From positions 372,001 through 436,000 of the forward strand of contig NZ_VTXI01000001.1 of assembly GCF_013114545.1 (NCBI RefSeq): a stretch of 64,000 nucleotides of DNA, read 5' to 3'. Under the pieces are notes generated by a model. The model saw nothing but the letters and a program-made list of their open reading frames with translations. It searched no databases and had not been told where the DNA came from. Of this stretch, positions 33,728 through 41,968 are shown one piece after another. Position 1 is the first letter of the stretch. The number at the start of each line of letters is the position of its first letter. Both the position numbers and the translations under genes were made by a program. The DNA comes from Vibrio sp. RE86. GTDB lineage: Bacteria; Pseudomonadota; Gammaproteobacteria; Enterobacterales; Vibrionaceae.

Positions 33728-36264
33728 ACACTTTCACTCAAGGCTATTACCAATCTGTTAAGCCTCTACGCAACATATACATGCGCCCTCTCAATCCAAT
33801 TGATGAGAGGGACGCTTGTTTAGTTCATGGGTATCAGCCAGTAGCTATTGAACCAGATGAACAAAACTTTATTGAGCGAGATTTATATCAGCTCAATCCA
33901 GATGATCACGCATGGAGAACCAGTAAAAAGTTCTTTAGTGATCTGCCTATCTATATCACAAAGTATTTTGCTAAACGCTATAAAGCTATTTTTTCTAAGA
34001 AAGGGAAGACGGCAGCAAATACATATCTTCGTGAAAAAATGGAACCTGCAATGGAGCGAGCAAGATTAGTTCTTGCTCAATACAAAGCTATTCCAACAAC
34101 TCAAAAGGTTTATTTGCTCAGTGGAGAATATGACGACACTGAGCAAAGTAACTTTATGTCTAAAGAGCAGATGCGATTTGATTTTGACCAAATAGAAAAG
34201 AATCGTAAGCCGCCAGTCAATCGACTACTTGCAGAGCTTGAACCGTCAGAAGTTAAAGACATGGCATTCAAAATTAGCCAAATCACTAAGGCTAAATTCT
34301 CTCTTATAGCTGCCCGTATATCTGAACGTGAACTGGATGAAGACGAAATGCCAGAGGTGATCGGCTATGAAGAATTAGCCGAATTTGTCCGCCACTTCGG
34401 TATGACTCCACCGCGCAAGAAAAAGAAACAAACCGACCTAACCGCGCTTAATGACATTTCACGCATGTTAGATGAAAAGTGGTGGTATGGACGCCTCAAC
34501 AAAATACGCAAAATCATGCGTGAACACCTTGCCATTGCAATGGGTCAAGTCTCGTCAAAAGCGTCACCTTATGCGTCATGGGATTGCGTTCGTGAACACC
34601 AAGCGCAGCAAACCGCTAACTATGAATACATCAAGCAATGCCAGTTATTAGATGAAGAAACAGGCGAAGAAGCTGATCTATGGGATATGGTCAAAAAGAG
34701 TGTGGCTAACCCTGCTATTCGTCGTCATGAATTGATGGTGCGCTGCCGTGGTTGTGAAGACATTGGCAACGAGCTGGGTTTGCAAGGTCTGTTCTTAACG
34801 TTGACCACTCCATCTAAGTATCACAACTCGTACAAAAGAGGTGGCTTTATTGACCACTGGAACGGTGCAAGCCCACGTGATGCGCAATCTTACCTAAACA
34901 ATGTATGGCAGCGAATCCGCGCCAAACTAGGTCGTGAAGAAATCCGTTGGTTTGGTGTTCGTGTCGCTGAGCCACATCATGACGGCACACCACACTGGCA
35001 TTTGCTGATCTGGGCAAAACCAGAAGATGTGATGCAAGTGCGTGACATCTTCATTTCATACGCTACGCAAGAAGACCGTGGCGAACTGCATCCAGAGCTT
35101 GAGAAAGAGAAGAAAAAGCCATTCCGCAAATGTGCTTACGTTGGGCCGCTAGATTACCGTCCACGTTGTGACTTTGGTTTTATTGACCCAGAGAAAGGCA
35201 CTGCAACGGGCTACATCGCTAAATACATTTCAAAGAACATTGACGGCTTTGCAATGGACGGGGAGATCTCGGACGAAACAGGCAAGCCAGTTAAAGACAT
35301 GGCGAAGAATGTTAGTGCTTGGAAAAGCCGTTGGAACATTCGCCAGTTCCAGTTCTTCGGTGGTGCGCCAGTCACGACTTACCGTGAACTGCGCCGCTTC
35401 GCTAACCAGAACAAAAAAGCGTTTATGGAATACCTCTTCATGCAAGAGCGTGTCGACCTACTCACTATCTACTCAATGCTGCAGCGTGATCTTGTTGGGC
35501 CTATTAAACCTAGCAAGCTGATCACCAATGAAGAGTTAATGAAAGTGATTGGTGATAGCTACCAGTCACGCATGAAGACCGAAGACGCAAGCATCACAGA
35601 CACTTTAAAAGCTGCTGACCATGGTAACTGGCAAGGTTACATCATGGGGCAAGGTGGCCCATTCGTTAAGCGCGAAGATTTGCTGATCGTGAACTCTTAT
35701 GAAGTACTGCCGTTCGCTTCACCTCATGGCGAAGACGTCCGCAAAATTGAGGGTTTCACTACACCAGAAGAAACCATCAAAACACGCACCAAAGTTTGGA
35801 CGATTCAGAAGAAATCAAAGGTTAACGATGAAGCTAAAGCGTGCGCTCTTGGGAGCGAAGCGACCGCTTTTGGAGCCTCTGGCTCCTCTCGGAGTTCTGT
35901 CAATAACTGTACGGAGCCTGAGAAAGTACAGGTCTGCGATCAGCTAACCCGATTATTAGACCCTGTTAATAAACGGGCGAATAAATCACCAAATATTGAT
36001 GAAGCGGCACTGGCCGCACTGCTAAAAGGCAGTTCAATTCGCATCGACGATGCAACGAGTATTCAAATCCGCCCTGCGGAGGTAGACGAACACGGCAATA
36101 AACGCCCTGCCCAGTTGGTAGAAGTGAGCCGTCAACGTTCGGACGACACCAATTGGATGGATTTCGAGGGTTGGGACAACCTATTCGCCCAACCAGAAAA
36201 GCAAGAGTATCAACAACCCGACCTGTCGATTTTCCCAGATGGGGACGACTGGCCGTTAATGTAG
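33724..36264 (+). CDS. Phage replication endonuclease (P2 gpA-like, HUH)
   Basis: 846 residues. The HUH metal motif is in HHDGTPHWHLLIWAKPED (about 420-435). The tyrosine motif is GYIAKYISKNIDGFAMDG (about 497-514), with two tyrosines four residues apart, as in gpA. It nicks the origin and stays joined to the 5' end to start rolling-circle replication. The start is TTG overlapping the upstream stop (TTGA). The segment around residues 705-740 is low complexity and coincides with a cluster of DNA dyads, possibly the nick-site region. Confidence 0.93.
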   Translation: MNTFTQGYYQSVKPLRNIYMRPLNPIDERDACLVHGYQPVAIEPDEQNFIERDLYQLNPDDHAWRTSKKFFSDLPIYITKYFAKRYKAIFSKKGKTAANTYLREKMEPAMERARLVLAQYKAIPTTQKVYLLSGEYDDTEQSNFMSKEQMRFDFDQIEKNRKPPVNRLLAELEPSEVKDMAFKISQITKAKFSLIAARISERELDEDEMPEVIGYEELAEFVRHFGMTPPRKKKKQTDLTALNDISRMLDEKWWYGRLNKIRKIMREHLAIAMGQVSSKASPYASWDCVREHQAQQTANYEYIKQCQLLDEETGEEADLWDMVKKSVANPAIRRHELMVRCRGCEDIGNELGLQGLFLTLTTPSKYHNSYKRGGFIDHWNGASPRDAQSYLNNVWQRIRAKLGREEIRWFGVRVAEPHHDGTPHWHLLIWAKPEDVMQVRDIFISYATQEDRGELHPELEKEKKKPFRKCAYVGPLDYRPRCDFGFIDPEKGTATGYIAKYISKNIDGFAMDGEISDETGKPVKDMAKNVSAWKSRWNIRQFQFFGGAPVTTYRELRRFANQNKKAFMEYLFMQERVDLLTIYSMLQRDLVGPIKPSKLITNEELMKVIGDSYQSRMKTEDASITDTLKAADHGNWQGYIMGQGGPFVKREDLLIVNSYEVLPFASPHGEDVRKIEGFTTPEETIKTRTKVWTIQKKSKVNDEAKACALGSEATAFGASGSSRSSVNNCTEPEKVQVCDQLTRLLDPVNKRANKSPNIDEAALAALLKGSSIRIDDATSIQIRPAEVDEHGNKRPAQLVEVSRQRSDDTNWMDFEGWDNLFAQPEKQEYQQPDLSIFPDGDDWPLM
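35844..35931. other. Dyad cluster inside the replication gene, candidate origin
   Basis: Three inverted repeats within 88 bp: CGCTC-4-GAGCG (35844-35857), GGAGCC-3-GGCTCC (35872-35886) and CTGTAC-13-GTACAG (35907-35931). The encoded peptide is a Ser/Gly/Ala-rich linker, so the DNA rather than the protein may be constrained. In P2 the nick site lies in gene A. Confidence 0.4.
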
Positions 36265-36275
36265 GAGAATTTAGG

Positions 36276-37041
36276 ATGATATTACCAGGTGAAATTGTGG
36301 TGGATAACTTTGCTGATGGTGGCGGTGCTTCCACTGGTATGGAGTTGGGTTTAAATCGTCATGTAGATATTGCGATTAACCATGATCCTGCAGCTATCGA
36401 TATGCATCGAGTCAATCACCCAGAGACGAAACACTATTGCGAATCGGTGTGGGATGTTGACCCAGTTGATGCATGTGCTGGTCGACCTGTTGGTTTAGCG
36501 TGGTTTTCACCTGACTGTAAGCATTTTTCTAAAGCAAAAGGAAACCGTCCGGTTGATAAGAATATTCGTGGGCTGGCATGGGTAGCTGTCCGTTGGGCGG
36601 CAATGGTACCAGTTCGTATGATGATGTTAGAAAACGTTGAAGAGTTCATGACATGGGGACCAGTTGTTGAAACCGAAAACGGCAAATTCAAACCATGCCC
36701 AGACCGCAAAGGCGAAACCTTTGATGCTTTTGTGAAAGTATTAACTGACGGATTGAATAAAGACCACCCAGCATGGGAAGAAATTAAAACAGCCCTTGGT
36801 GATGATTTCCCACATTACGATAAATTACAGGCTGGCTTAGGCTACACGCTAGACTTCAAGGTTCTTCATGCTTGCGACTATGGCGCACCTACCACGAGAA
36901 AACGTTTCTTTATGGTAGCCAGAAATGATGGTCAGCCAATCGAGTGGCCGGCTAAAACTCATGGCCCTGATGGGAGTGGTTTGAAACCTTACGCTTCGGC
37001 AGCAGATATTATTGATTGGTCTATCCCTGTTAAGTCTATTT
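36276..37041 (+). pseudogene. C5-cytosine DNA methyltransferase, N-terminal part, split by IS
   Basis: The ATG at 36276 follows TAGGAGAA. Motif I reads DNFADGGGASTGMELG. The catalytic Cys loop is WFSPDCKHFSKAKG (the phage form of P-C). Motif VI is LENVEEF, and motif VIII is TTRKRFFMVARNDG. The frame runs to VKSI, then enters the IS and stops after a few foreign residues. The 3' part continues at 39535. Joining across one copy of the target repeat restores VKSIFNRKRPLAEKTMERIA. Confidence 0.92.
37034..37041 (+). repeat. IS target duplication, left
   Basis: GTCTATTT directly before the IS end, identical to 39527-39534. Confidence 0.93.
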
Positions 37042-37064
37042 GGGTATGCGGATTAAAGTGAGTA
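37042..37064 (+). repeat. IS left terminal inverted repeat
   Basis: Differs from the right end at positions 7 and 20 only. Its inner part (AGTGAGTAT) also pairs with ATACTCACT at 37079-37087, forming a hairpin over the transposase stop codon. Confidence 0.9.
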
Positions 37065-37081
37065 TTGGTTAAATTGTATAC

Positions 37082-38488
37082 TCACTCTTTACTAATCAGT
37101 TTAAAGTCCCAGTCGTGTGTATTTGCTTGTTTCTTATACTGCTCCCAAACCTCTAGGATTCGACCAACGGTAGTGCCATGGAAAGACATTTCAGGTTCAT
37201 CAATCAAGATCATTTCTGTTGGTTCTGGGATTGGTTGGTTCAATGAGTTCACAGTCGTCTCTAAGCCGCCCTTGGTGTAAAGCAACTTGGCTCTAAGAAC
37301 TTCAAAGCTGTACCCACGACCATTCCTAAACACTGCTTTAATCGTATTATTTAAGCTCTCTGTAACTGCGTTAGTGTATGGATAATCCCACCAGTTAAAG
37401 ATGTACTCATGCCAGTTATCAATAGCCCTTATCGCATCTTTGAAATGCCGCCTTACCGCAGGAGTCGATAGTGCTTTCCAATTCTCCCAATACTCCTCAG
37501 CAAGCTGTCTTGTTGGCATGTCCCACATACCTAAATACGCCTCCTTAGCGTTGTAGACCTCCATTAGTTCAGGGAACTCATTAGTCCAGAAATCAAAAGA
37601 AGCCAATTCATTTAGTCCTTTGATATTGTCTCTGCGCTTCAGAAGTATCTTACGGTCGTTCTTGAGCTTTTTGCGCTCTTTGTCAGATAGCTCTCTCCGG
37701 ATAGCTTTGCGTGCTTTCTCCATTGCTTCGTTAGCCATTTTTGCAACATGGAATCGGTCAACAACAACAATAGCATTAGGTAGAAGTTGCTTAACAGCAG
37801 TGCGGTATGGTCGCCACATATCAATACAAACGATCTCTATGTTCTTCCATCCACGGAGACGCATAATCGCCTTTTGAGTAGCATCTTGCGATCTGTCCTT
37901 GCGCATATCCAGAAGTGTTCTCTTCTCAATATCAGTCATTACAAGGTGCATTTTCTGGCTAAAGTGCGTCTCATCGATTCCAAGAACTCGTGGCGCTTGC
38001 CAGTCGTGCTTATTTTCAATAGCAGCGACGTAGTTGGCGAATACATTTCTGATCGTCTTCTCATCGACACCAAGCTCACTGGCCACGCTCAAGAACGGAA
38101 CTTTCGCAGCCCGCTTAACTATGTAGTCAACAGTGCGCTTTGGCATTCTAAAGTCTTCGTGAAGCCACTCCAGCGGCTCGAAATACGTCTTACCACATGG
38201 CTTACACTTAAGACGTTTTCTAGTGAAGCTGATACGTACTGTCTTAGCGTGCATCTGAGTGTCAACATAACGTTGAACTCTCTTACCAATAACAACTGAG
38301 TCGGCTGAGCGGCATTCAGGGCAATCACGAACAATAACTACCGACTCAGCATGAATTACATAACTATCTTCATTTTCTTCTAATTGAAGAACGGAAACAT
38401 TTCGTAGATTAAGCACTGTGCAACTCTTCAAATAAATGGCTATATCTTCGTGTGATCTGCTCTCGTGACAATCCCACACTTTTAGCAA
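37082..38488 (-). CDS. ISL3-family transposase
   Basis: Up to 468 residues. Zinc-ribbon pairs lie in RDCPECRSADSVV and KCKPCGKTYFEP (about 55-105). A helix-turn-helix follows (FLSVASELGVDEKTIRNVFA). The DDE core shows VLGIDETHFSQK, VVVDRFHVAK and AVTESLNNTIKAVFRNGRGY. It catalyses movement of the element. The 5' end overlaps the methylase gene by up to 80 bp; the true start may be a TTG near 38430 inside the methylase stop region. The catalytic core looks intact. Confidence 0.93.
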   Translation of the reverse strand: MLKVWDCHESRSHEDIAIYLKSCTVLNLRNVSVLQLEENEDSYVIHAESVVIVRDCPECRSADSVVIGKRVQRYVDTQMHAKTVRISFTRKRLKCKPCGKTYFEPLEWLHEDFRMPKRTVDYIVKRAAKVPFLSVASELGVDEKTIRNVFANYVAAIENKHDWQAPRVLGIDETHFSQKMHLVMTDIEKRTLLDMRKDRSQDATQKAIMRLRGWKNIEIVCIDMWRPYRTAVKQLLPNAIVVVDRFHVAKMANEAMEKARKAIRRELSDKERKKLKNDRKILLKRRDNIKGLNELASFDFWTNEFPELMEVYNAKEAYLGMWDMPTRQLAEEYWENWKALSTPAVRRHFKDAIRAIDNWHEYIFNWWDYPYTNAVTESLNNTIKAVFRNGRGYSFEVLRAKLLYTKGGLETTVNSLNQPIPEPTEMILIDEPEMSFHGTTVGRILEVWEQYKKQANTHDWDFKLISKE

Positions 38489-39443
38489 TAGATGTTTTTG
38501 TTATCTTATCGCCATTCAATGACATGCGCTCTATTTCAGACTTAATTTTGTTTTCTGTGCTTTCCGTTCTAATGTGATGTGTGATATATGCGCCTTGTGA
38601 TGTGTGACGCATGCTAATGCTTCCTTTCTCTTTTAGCGCTTCACTGCATTGCTCATTTATCCAAACACACTCCGTTCTCAGTCCAGTTCCACTACCAGCA
38701 GATATTCGTGATTGCTTCTCCTCCCTACGCCATCCAGTTAAACAATCGTTGTACAAATCGTTGTTATAACCACTTAACACTACAAATCCATCAAGAGAAG
38801 TTAACGTGGAAAGTAATCTCTCATGTTCATTGGTGTCCATTTCATGGCGGTAGATCCCAGAGCGATTGTTAAGCGTTCTTGTTTCGAACAAGTAAGGGGG
38901 ATCGACGTAGTGAAGGGTGTCGATGGCATCATGCTTTGTGATGCAATCTATAGCAGGTCGATTCTCGATATTCACACCTTGCAATCTTGCATGGACATAT
39001 TTAAGTACGGGAGGGTATTTAGCCCAACAATGAGCTGAAGTGTTGTACTTTCTTGATGCTTCACAACGGAAACCAGTAATGTGGCCAGAGGCTGCACCCG
39101 AGCCAAACCCCATCGCAGAACGGACAATAGTTCTCCTCGCTCGCTCAATAGGCTCATCCGTAAACTCATACGCCAACTTAAACTCATCGCGGCTGTATGG
39201 GGTTAAATGACACAGTTCTATCAATCTAGAAGATGAGTATTTATCCCTAAGAACATTAAATAGATTGAATATATCTTGGTCGAGGTCGTTATAAACCTCA
39301 CCATGACTCCTTTCTTTTCTAAGTAGAACGCTAGCTGCTCCACCGAATGGCTCTACATAAGTTTTGTGCTTGGGAAAGAACTCATAGAGCCATTTGGATA
39401 ATCTGTATTTACCGCCGTGATAACGAAGAACTGGTGTATGCAT
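38409..39443 (-). CDS. Dam-like DNA adenine methyltransferase (IS passenger)
   Basis: About 344 residues from the ATG at 39443; a GTG at 39473 would add ten but crosses a repeat. LRYHGGKYRLSKWLYEFFP and YVEPFGGAASVLLRK are the D12-class SAM motif. HYVDPPYLFETR is the D-P-P-Y catalytic motif. The last 50 residues are a separate helix-turn-helix (TKTSIAKSVGLSREQITRRY), unusual for Dam. It modifies adenine, with the target site unknown. Encoded upstream of and overlapping the transposase gene, so it may set the methylation state that controls transposition. Confidence 0.9.
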   Translation of the reverse strand: MHTPVLRYHGGKYRLSKWLYEFFPKHKTYVEPFGGAASVLLRKERSHGEVYNDLDQDIFNLFNVLRDKYSSSRLIELCHLTPYSRDEFKLAYEFTDEPIERARRTIVRSAMGFGSGAASGHITGFRCEASRKYNTSAHCWAKYPPVLKYVHARLQGVNIENRPAIDCITKHDAIDTLHYVDPPYLFETRTLNNRSGIYRHEMDTNEHERLLSTLTSLDGFVVLSGYNNDLYNDCLTGWRREEKQSRISAGSGTGLRTECVWINEQCSEALKEKGSISMRHTSQGAYITHHIRTESTENKIKSEIERMSLNGDKITKTSIAKSVGLSREQITRRYSHLFEELHSA

Positions 39444-39446
39444 GCT

Positions 39447-39463
39447 ATACTCACTATAATCCG
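39447..39463 (-). repeat. Internal copy of the IS end sequence at the methylase start
   Basis: On the minus strand CGGATTATAGTGAGTAT, against CGGATTAAAGTGAGTAT in the left IS end (one mismatch). It lies just before the methylase ATG, where a protein that binds the IS ends could repress the operon. Confidence 0.6.
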
Positions 39464-39503
39464 AATTACACACTACCGATTATAAAATGAACTCTATTTC
39501 ATG

Positions 39504-39526
39504 TACACACTTTAATCCGTATACCC
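39504..39526 (-). repeat. IS right terminal inverted repeat
   Basis: On the minus strand it begins GGGTATACGGATTAAAGTGT, matching the left end at 21 of 23 positions. Confidence 0.9.
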
Positions 39527-39534
39527 GTCTATTT
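39527..39534 (+). repeat. IS target duplication, right
   Basis: GTCTATTT directly after the IS end, identical to 37034-37041. Confidence 0.93.
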
Positions 39535-40283
39535 TTAACCGCAAACGACCATTAGCGGAAAAGACAATGGAACGGATAGCCAAAGGGTTAGATAAGTTTG
39601 TGCTTTCTTCGGATGCCCCTTTTGTTGTGCCAGAAAACTGCGTTACGCCATTTGTTACTGAATGCGCCAACGCATCGAGTCAAAGAAACATGCCAGCAAA
39701 TGAACCTTTACGAACCATATGTGCTCAAGTTAAAGGTGGTCACTTCGCTTTGGTAACTGCGTTTATAGCAAAGCACTTTACTGGTGTCAGTGGTTCTGAC
39801 ATCGAGGAGCCATTGCACACAGTAACAACGACTGATCACAATGCGTTAGTCACTAGCCATATGGTAAAAATGCGCGGTACCAATATCGGTCATAGTACCA
39901 ATGAGCCAGTACATACCATTTCTGCAGGTGGTTTTCATATCGGAGAGGTAAGAGCATTTCTACTCAAGTACTACGGCACAAGTTACGGTGAGGCATGTGA
40001 TAGTCCAATCGGTACTGTTACTACAAAAGACCGATTTGGTTTGGTTACAGTTAGAGGTGAAAAGTATCAAATCGTTGATATTGGTATGCGCATGTTAGAA
40101 CCACATGAGCTGTTTGCGGCACAAGGTTTTCCAGAGGACTATAAAATCTCTCACAATAGTGAGGGTAAGAAGTTATCTAAAGCTAGTCAGGTTGCTCGAT
40201 GTGGTAATGCAGTGTGTCCGCCAGTGGCGCAAGCTCTGGTTGAAGCAAATGTCGGTGTTGAAAGAGCAAGGATAGCGGCTTAA
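39535..40283 (+). pseudogene. C5-cytosine DNA methyltransferase, C-terminal part, split by IS
   Basis: The frame resumes as NRKRPLAEKTMERIAKGLDK straight after the target repeat. Repeated T-I-x-A / T-V-T-T-x-D-H blocks (EPLHTVTTTDHN, EPVHTISAGGFH) form the target-recognition region of this phage methylase type. Motif IX/X is MLEPHELFAAQGFPEDYKI and VARCGNAVCPPVAQALVEAN. An internal ATG at 39567 could yield a 238-residue fragment, but without the catalytic Cys half it is inactive alone. Confidence 0.9.
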
Positions 40284-40353
40284 CTACTAACAGTCTTTGT
40301 TGGTAAGGGAAATATCATATGAGTGAAGCTTGTCTAATATTACAGCTAGAAAG

Positions 40354-40369
40354 CTGTATGGATATACAG
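40354..40369. promoter_or_regulatory. LexA-type SOS box upstream of the 72-residue ORF
   Basis: CTGTATGGATATACAG fits CTGT-N8-ACAG. With flanks, 16 of 20 bases match the gamma-proteobacterial consensus TACTGTATATATATACAGTA. It lies 33 bp before the ATG at 40403. A second ACAG (40377-40380) follows, so the site may be extended. Confidence 0.75.
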
Positions 40370-40402
40370 TATATTTACAGTGTCATTAGTAAGGGTATTG
40401 AT

Positions 40403-40621
40403 ATGTCTAAAGAAAAGCAGCTATTTCAATCCGCTCTGGATGTAATTATTGATGGTGTGGCCGTTAGTTCGGTAGGTGAGGGAAGAGAGGAAGCTGGGCG
40501 AGTGCTACTTGAGGGAGTGCTGCCAAGATTTGCTCATCTTTTGGATGATGAAAAAATAAAAGCCATCCAGTCGATAATCGGGATGGCTGATGAAGCGGAG
40601 AATCCAACGTTTAAGTTATAG
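40403..40621 (+). CDS. Small LexA-box-controlled phage protein, candidate antirepressor
   Basis: 72 residues from the ATG at 40403, which has AAGGG seven bases upstream. An in-frame ATG at 40319 would place the SOS box inside the gene, so it is not preferred. The product (MSKEKQLFQSALDVIIDGVA at the start) is acidic, helical and not recognised. By position and control it recalls tum of phage 186, a LexA-controlled antirepressor, though there is no visible similarity. Its 3' end overlaps the convergent ogr-like gene by 6 bp. Confidence 0.65.
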   Translation: MSKEKQLFQSALDVIIDGVAVSSVGEGREEAGRVLLEGVLPRFAHLLDDEKIKAIQSIIGMADEAENPTFKL

Positions 40622-40867
40622 CATGGAAAGCTGCTGTTTCAACTCTTCTCTATGTTCTGGTGTTAAAGCCTTAACCATATTAAAAGCTAGCTGTGACGTG
40701 GTTTTAGCACTAGGGCTAAGAGTGTGGCTATATGATAAATTCATCACGAAAGTGTGCCCACACTCGGGGTCACTACATGAGCAATACAAATCTGCATATT
40801 TCGTACTCATTCTATTTGATTTCTGGATGCGGCTTCTCTCGCCGCACTCTGGGCAAAGCACTCTCAT
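40616..40867 (-). CDS. ogr: Ogr/Delta-type zinc-finger late activator
   Basis: 83 residues. VLCPECGERSRIQKSNRMS, then YCSCSDPECGHTFVMNLSYS, shows the C-x2-C...C-x4-C zinc finger and the T-F-V pattern of Ogr/Delta proteins, which recruit RNA polymerase to late promoters. In P2 ogr sits after gene D; here it lies between the early region and the portal gene. The region upstream of its start holds a LexA-type box. Confidence 0.88.
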   Translation of the reverse strand: MRVLCPECGERSRIQKSNRMSTKYADLYCSCSDPECGHTFVMNLSYSHTLSPSAKTTSQLAFNMVKALTPEHREELKQQLSML

Positions 40868-40915
40868 AACATTGACCTAACTGAACTGACTGACAGCATA
40901 ATATTACGTCAATGG

Positions 40916-40931
40916 CTGTATTTTTGTACAG
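40916..40931. promoter_or_regulatory. LexA-type SOS box upstream of the ogr-like gene
   Basis: CTGTATTTTTGTACAG fits CTGT-N8-ACAG, 49 bp before the ogr-like start on the minus strand. On that strand it overlaps a possible -35 (TGTACA), with TAATAT 18 bp further, so LexA binding could block the promoter. It also lies 3 bp past the portal stop. Confidence 0.65.
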
Positions 40932-40933
40932 TT

Positions 40934-41968
40934 TTATGCGTTTTCTCCGGTAGTAACATCAAACTTTAGATGTAGGCTTTTTATGTTTCTGATTTCCGGG
41001 TCATTGTTCACTTCATCCATAATCAGTTCGCAAACAGGTATGATCTCGTCTTTGGCGTATTCACTACCAATCTTGATCGGGTCGCCTAAGCTGGTTGTCC
41101 CTTGTGGAATAATGCCAGCCTTACCCACTGGGAAACGATGCCCCACTAAGATGTCTTGCGCTGTAATATTCTTGATGCGCTCGAATTCATCTTTTGTTGC
41201 AATGTCACCTACGGGGATTAGCTGAATACCTTTCTCTGCACCTCCGGGAATATTGACGAACATACTGCGGAAGTTACCAACGCCTTTAGAGCTGGCGATC
41301 TTATCTTTCAACATCTTTTCGTCATCATCACTCAAGTTTGGGTCAGTCGCATAGAAGATAAAACCCATGTGAGCACCGTTTTTGTAGTATCGGCGACGAA
41401 ATAGTGTGGCGTCTTTGTTTAGTAAACTGCTTTGTAAGCTCCCCAAATAGTCAGGTAAGCCATAAATCTGTTGTTGTAAGTCTTCTTGGGGTAAGAAAAT
41501 AATGTCATTCGCCTTATAGACACGTTGCTTGTTGTCACGCTCAAGTAGAACAAAGTCACCGTTTTTACGTCGACGTAAGTACATCGTTGGTAAAGGGAAC
41601 AAACGAACAACACGCTTGAAGTGATCGCGGATTTTTAAAAAAGCAGCGTCACCAAAAGTGAAGTAGTTATTGCAAAATGATTGAATCTGTCGACGTCTAG
41701 CACCTCCGCCTGTGGTGAAACGAGCAGCAACATAGTTTGCACGAGCCTTTAAAAGTGAACCATGATAGGCGTTTGCACGTGAAGTCTCTGCCAAACCTTG
41801 TCGTGAGATTGGCGGTTCCCAATAGTCGTCGGAGTCGTTGTAGAACAATTCAGAGTAAGACGTCATCCAACTGGTTGAGTCGATTGCTTCTGGCGAAGAG
41901 TCAATGTGATAAACAGACTCTGCATGTTGTTCTTCTTGCTTAACTAGTGTTTCTGTTGTGTCGGTCAT
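40934..41968 (-). CDS. Phage portal protein (P2 gpQ-like)
   Basis: 344 residues from the ATG at 41968, overlapping the terminase stop by 4 bp. [40 protein letters not shown] and [20 protein letters not shown] are typical of the PBSX/gpQ portal family. It forms the dodecameric channel through which DNA enters the capsid. Leftward late operon with the terminase ATPase. Confidence 0.93.
   Translation of the reverse strand: MTDTTETLVKQEEQHAESVYHIDSSPEAIDSTSWMTSYSELFYNDSDDYWEPPISRQGLAETSRANAYHGSLLKARANYVAARFTTGGGARRRQIQSFCNNYFTFGDAAFLKIRDHFKRVVRLFPLPTMYLRRRKNGDFVLLERDNKQRVYKANDIIFLPQEDLQQQIYGLPDYLGSLQSSLLNKDATLFRRRYYKNGAHMGFIFYATDPNLSDDDEKMLKDKIASSKGVGNFRSMFVNIPGGAEKGIQLIPVGDIATKDEFERIKNITAQDILVGHRFPVGKAGIIPQGTTSLGDPIKIGSEYAKDEIIPVCELIMDEVNNDPEIRNIKSLHLKFDVTTGENA

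Larger units (their letters stand above)
37042..39526 (-). mobile_element. ISL3-family insertion sequence with adenine-methylase passenger
   Basis: 2485 bp with inverted ends GGGTATGCGGATTAAAGTG (37042 onward) and GGGTATACGGATTAAAGTG (complement, ending 39526), 21 of 23 matching. An 8-bp target repeat lies on both sides, the ISL3-family size. It has two leftward genes: a Dam-like methylase, then the transposase. Excising it with one repeat restores the methylase frame exactly, so the insertion is fresh or at least undecayed. Confidence 0.93.

Noticed and set aside
35907..35931. CTGTAC...GTACAG in the replication gene as a third LexA box
   Set aside because: The half-sites are 13 bases apart with GC-rich content, not CTGT-N8-ACAG; kept only as part of the dyad cluster.
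37787..38299. 170-codon open frame on the plus strand inside the transposase gene
   Set aside because: Antisense to a well-supported transposase, no ribosome site and no domain; a shadow frame.
36276..40283. Apparent frameshift or sequencing error in the C5 methylase
   Set aside because: The break is fully explained by a 2485-bp element with inverted ends and an exact 8-bp target repeat.
40319..40402. Longer version of the SOS-box ORF starting at 40319
   Set aside because: This would put the LexA box inside the coding region; the ATG at 40403 has a better spaced ribosome site.
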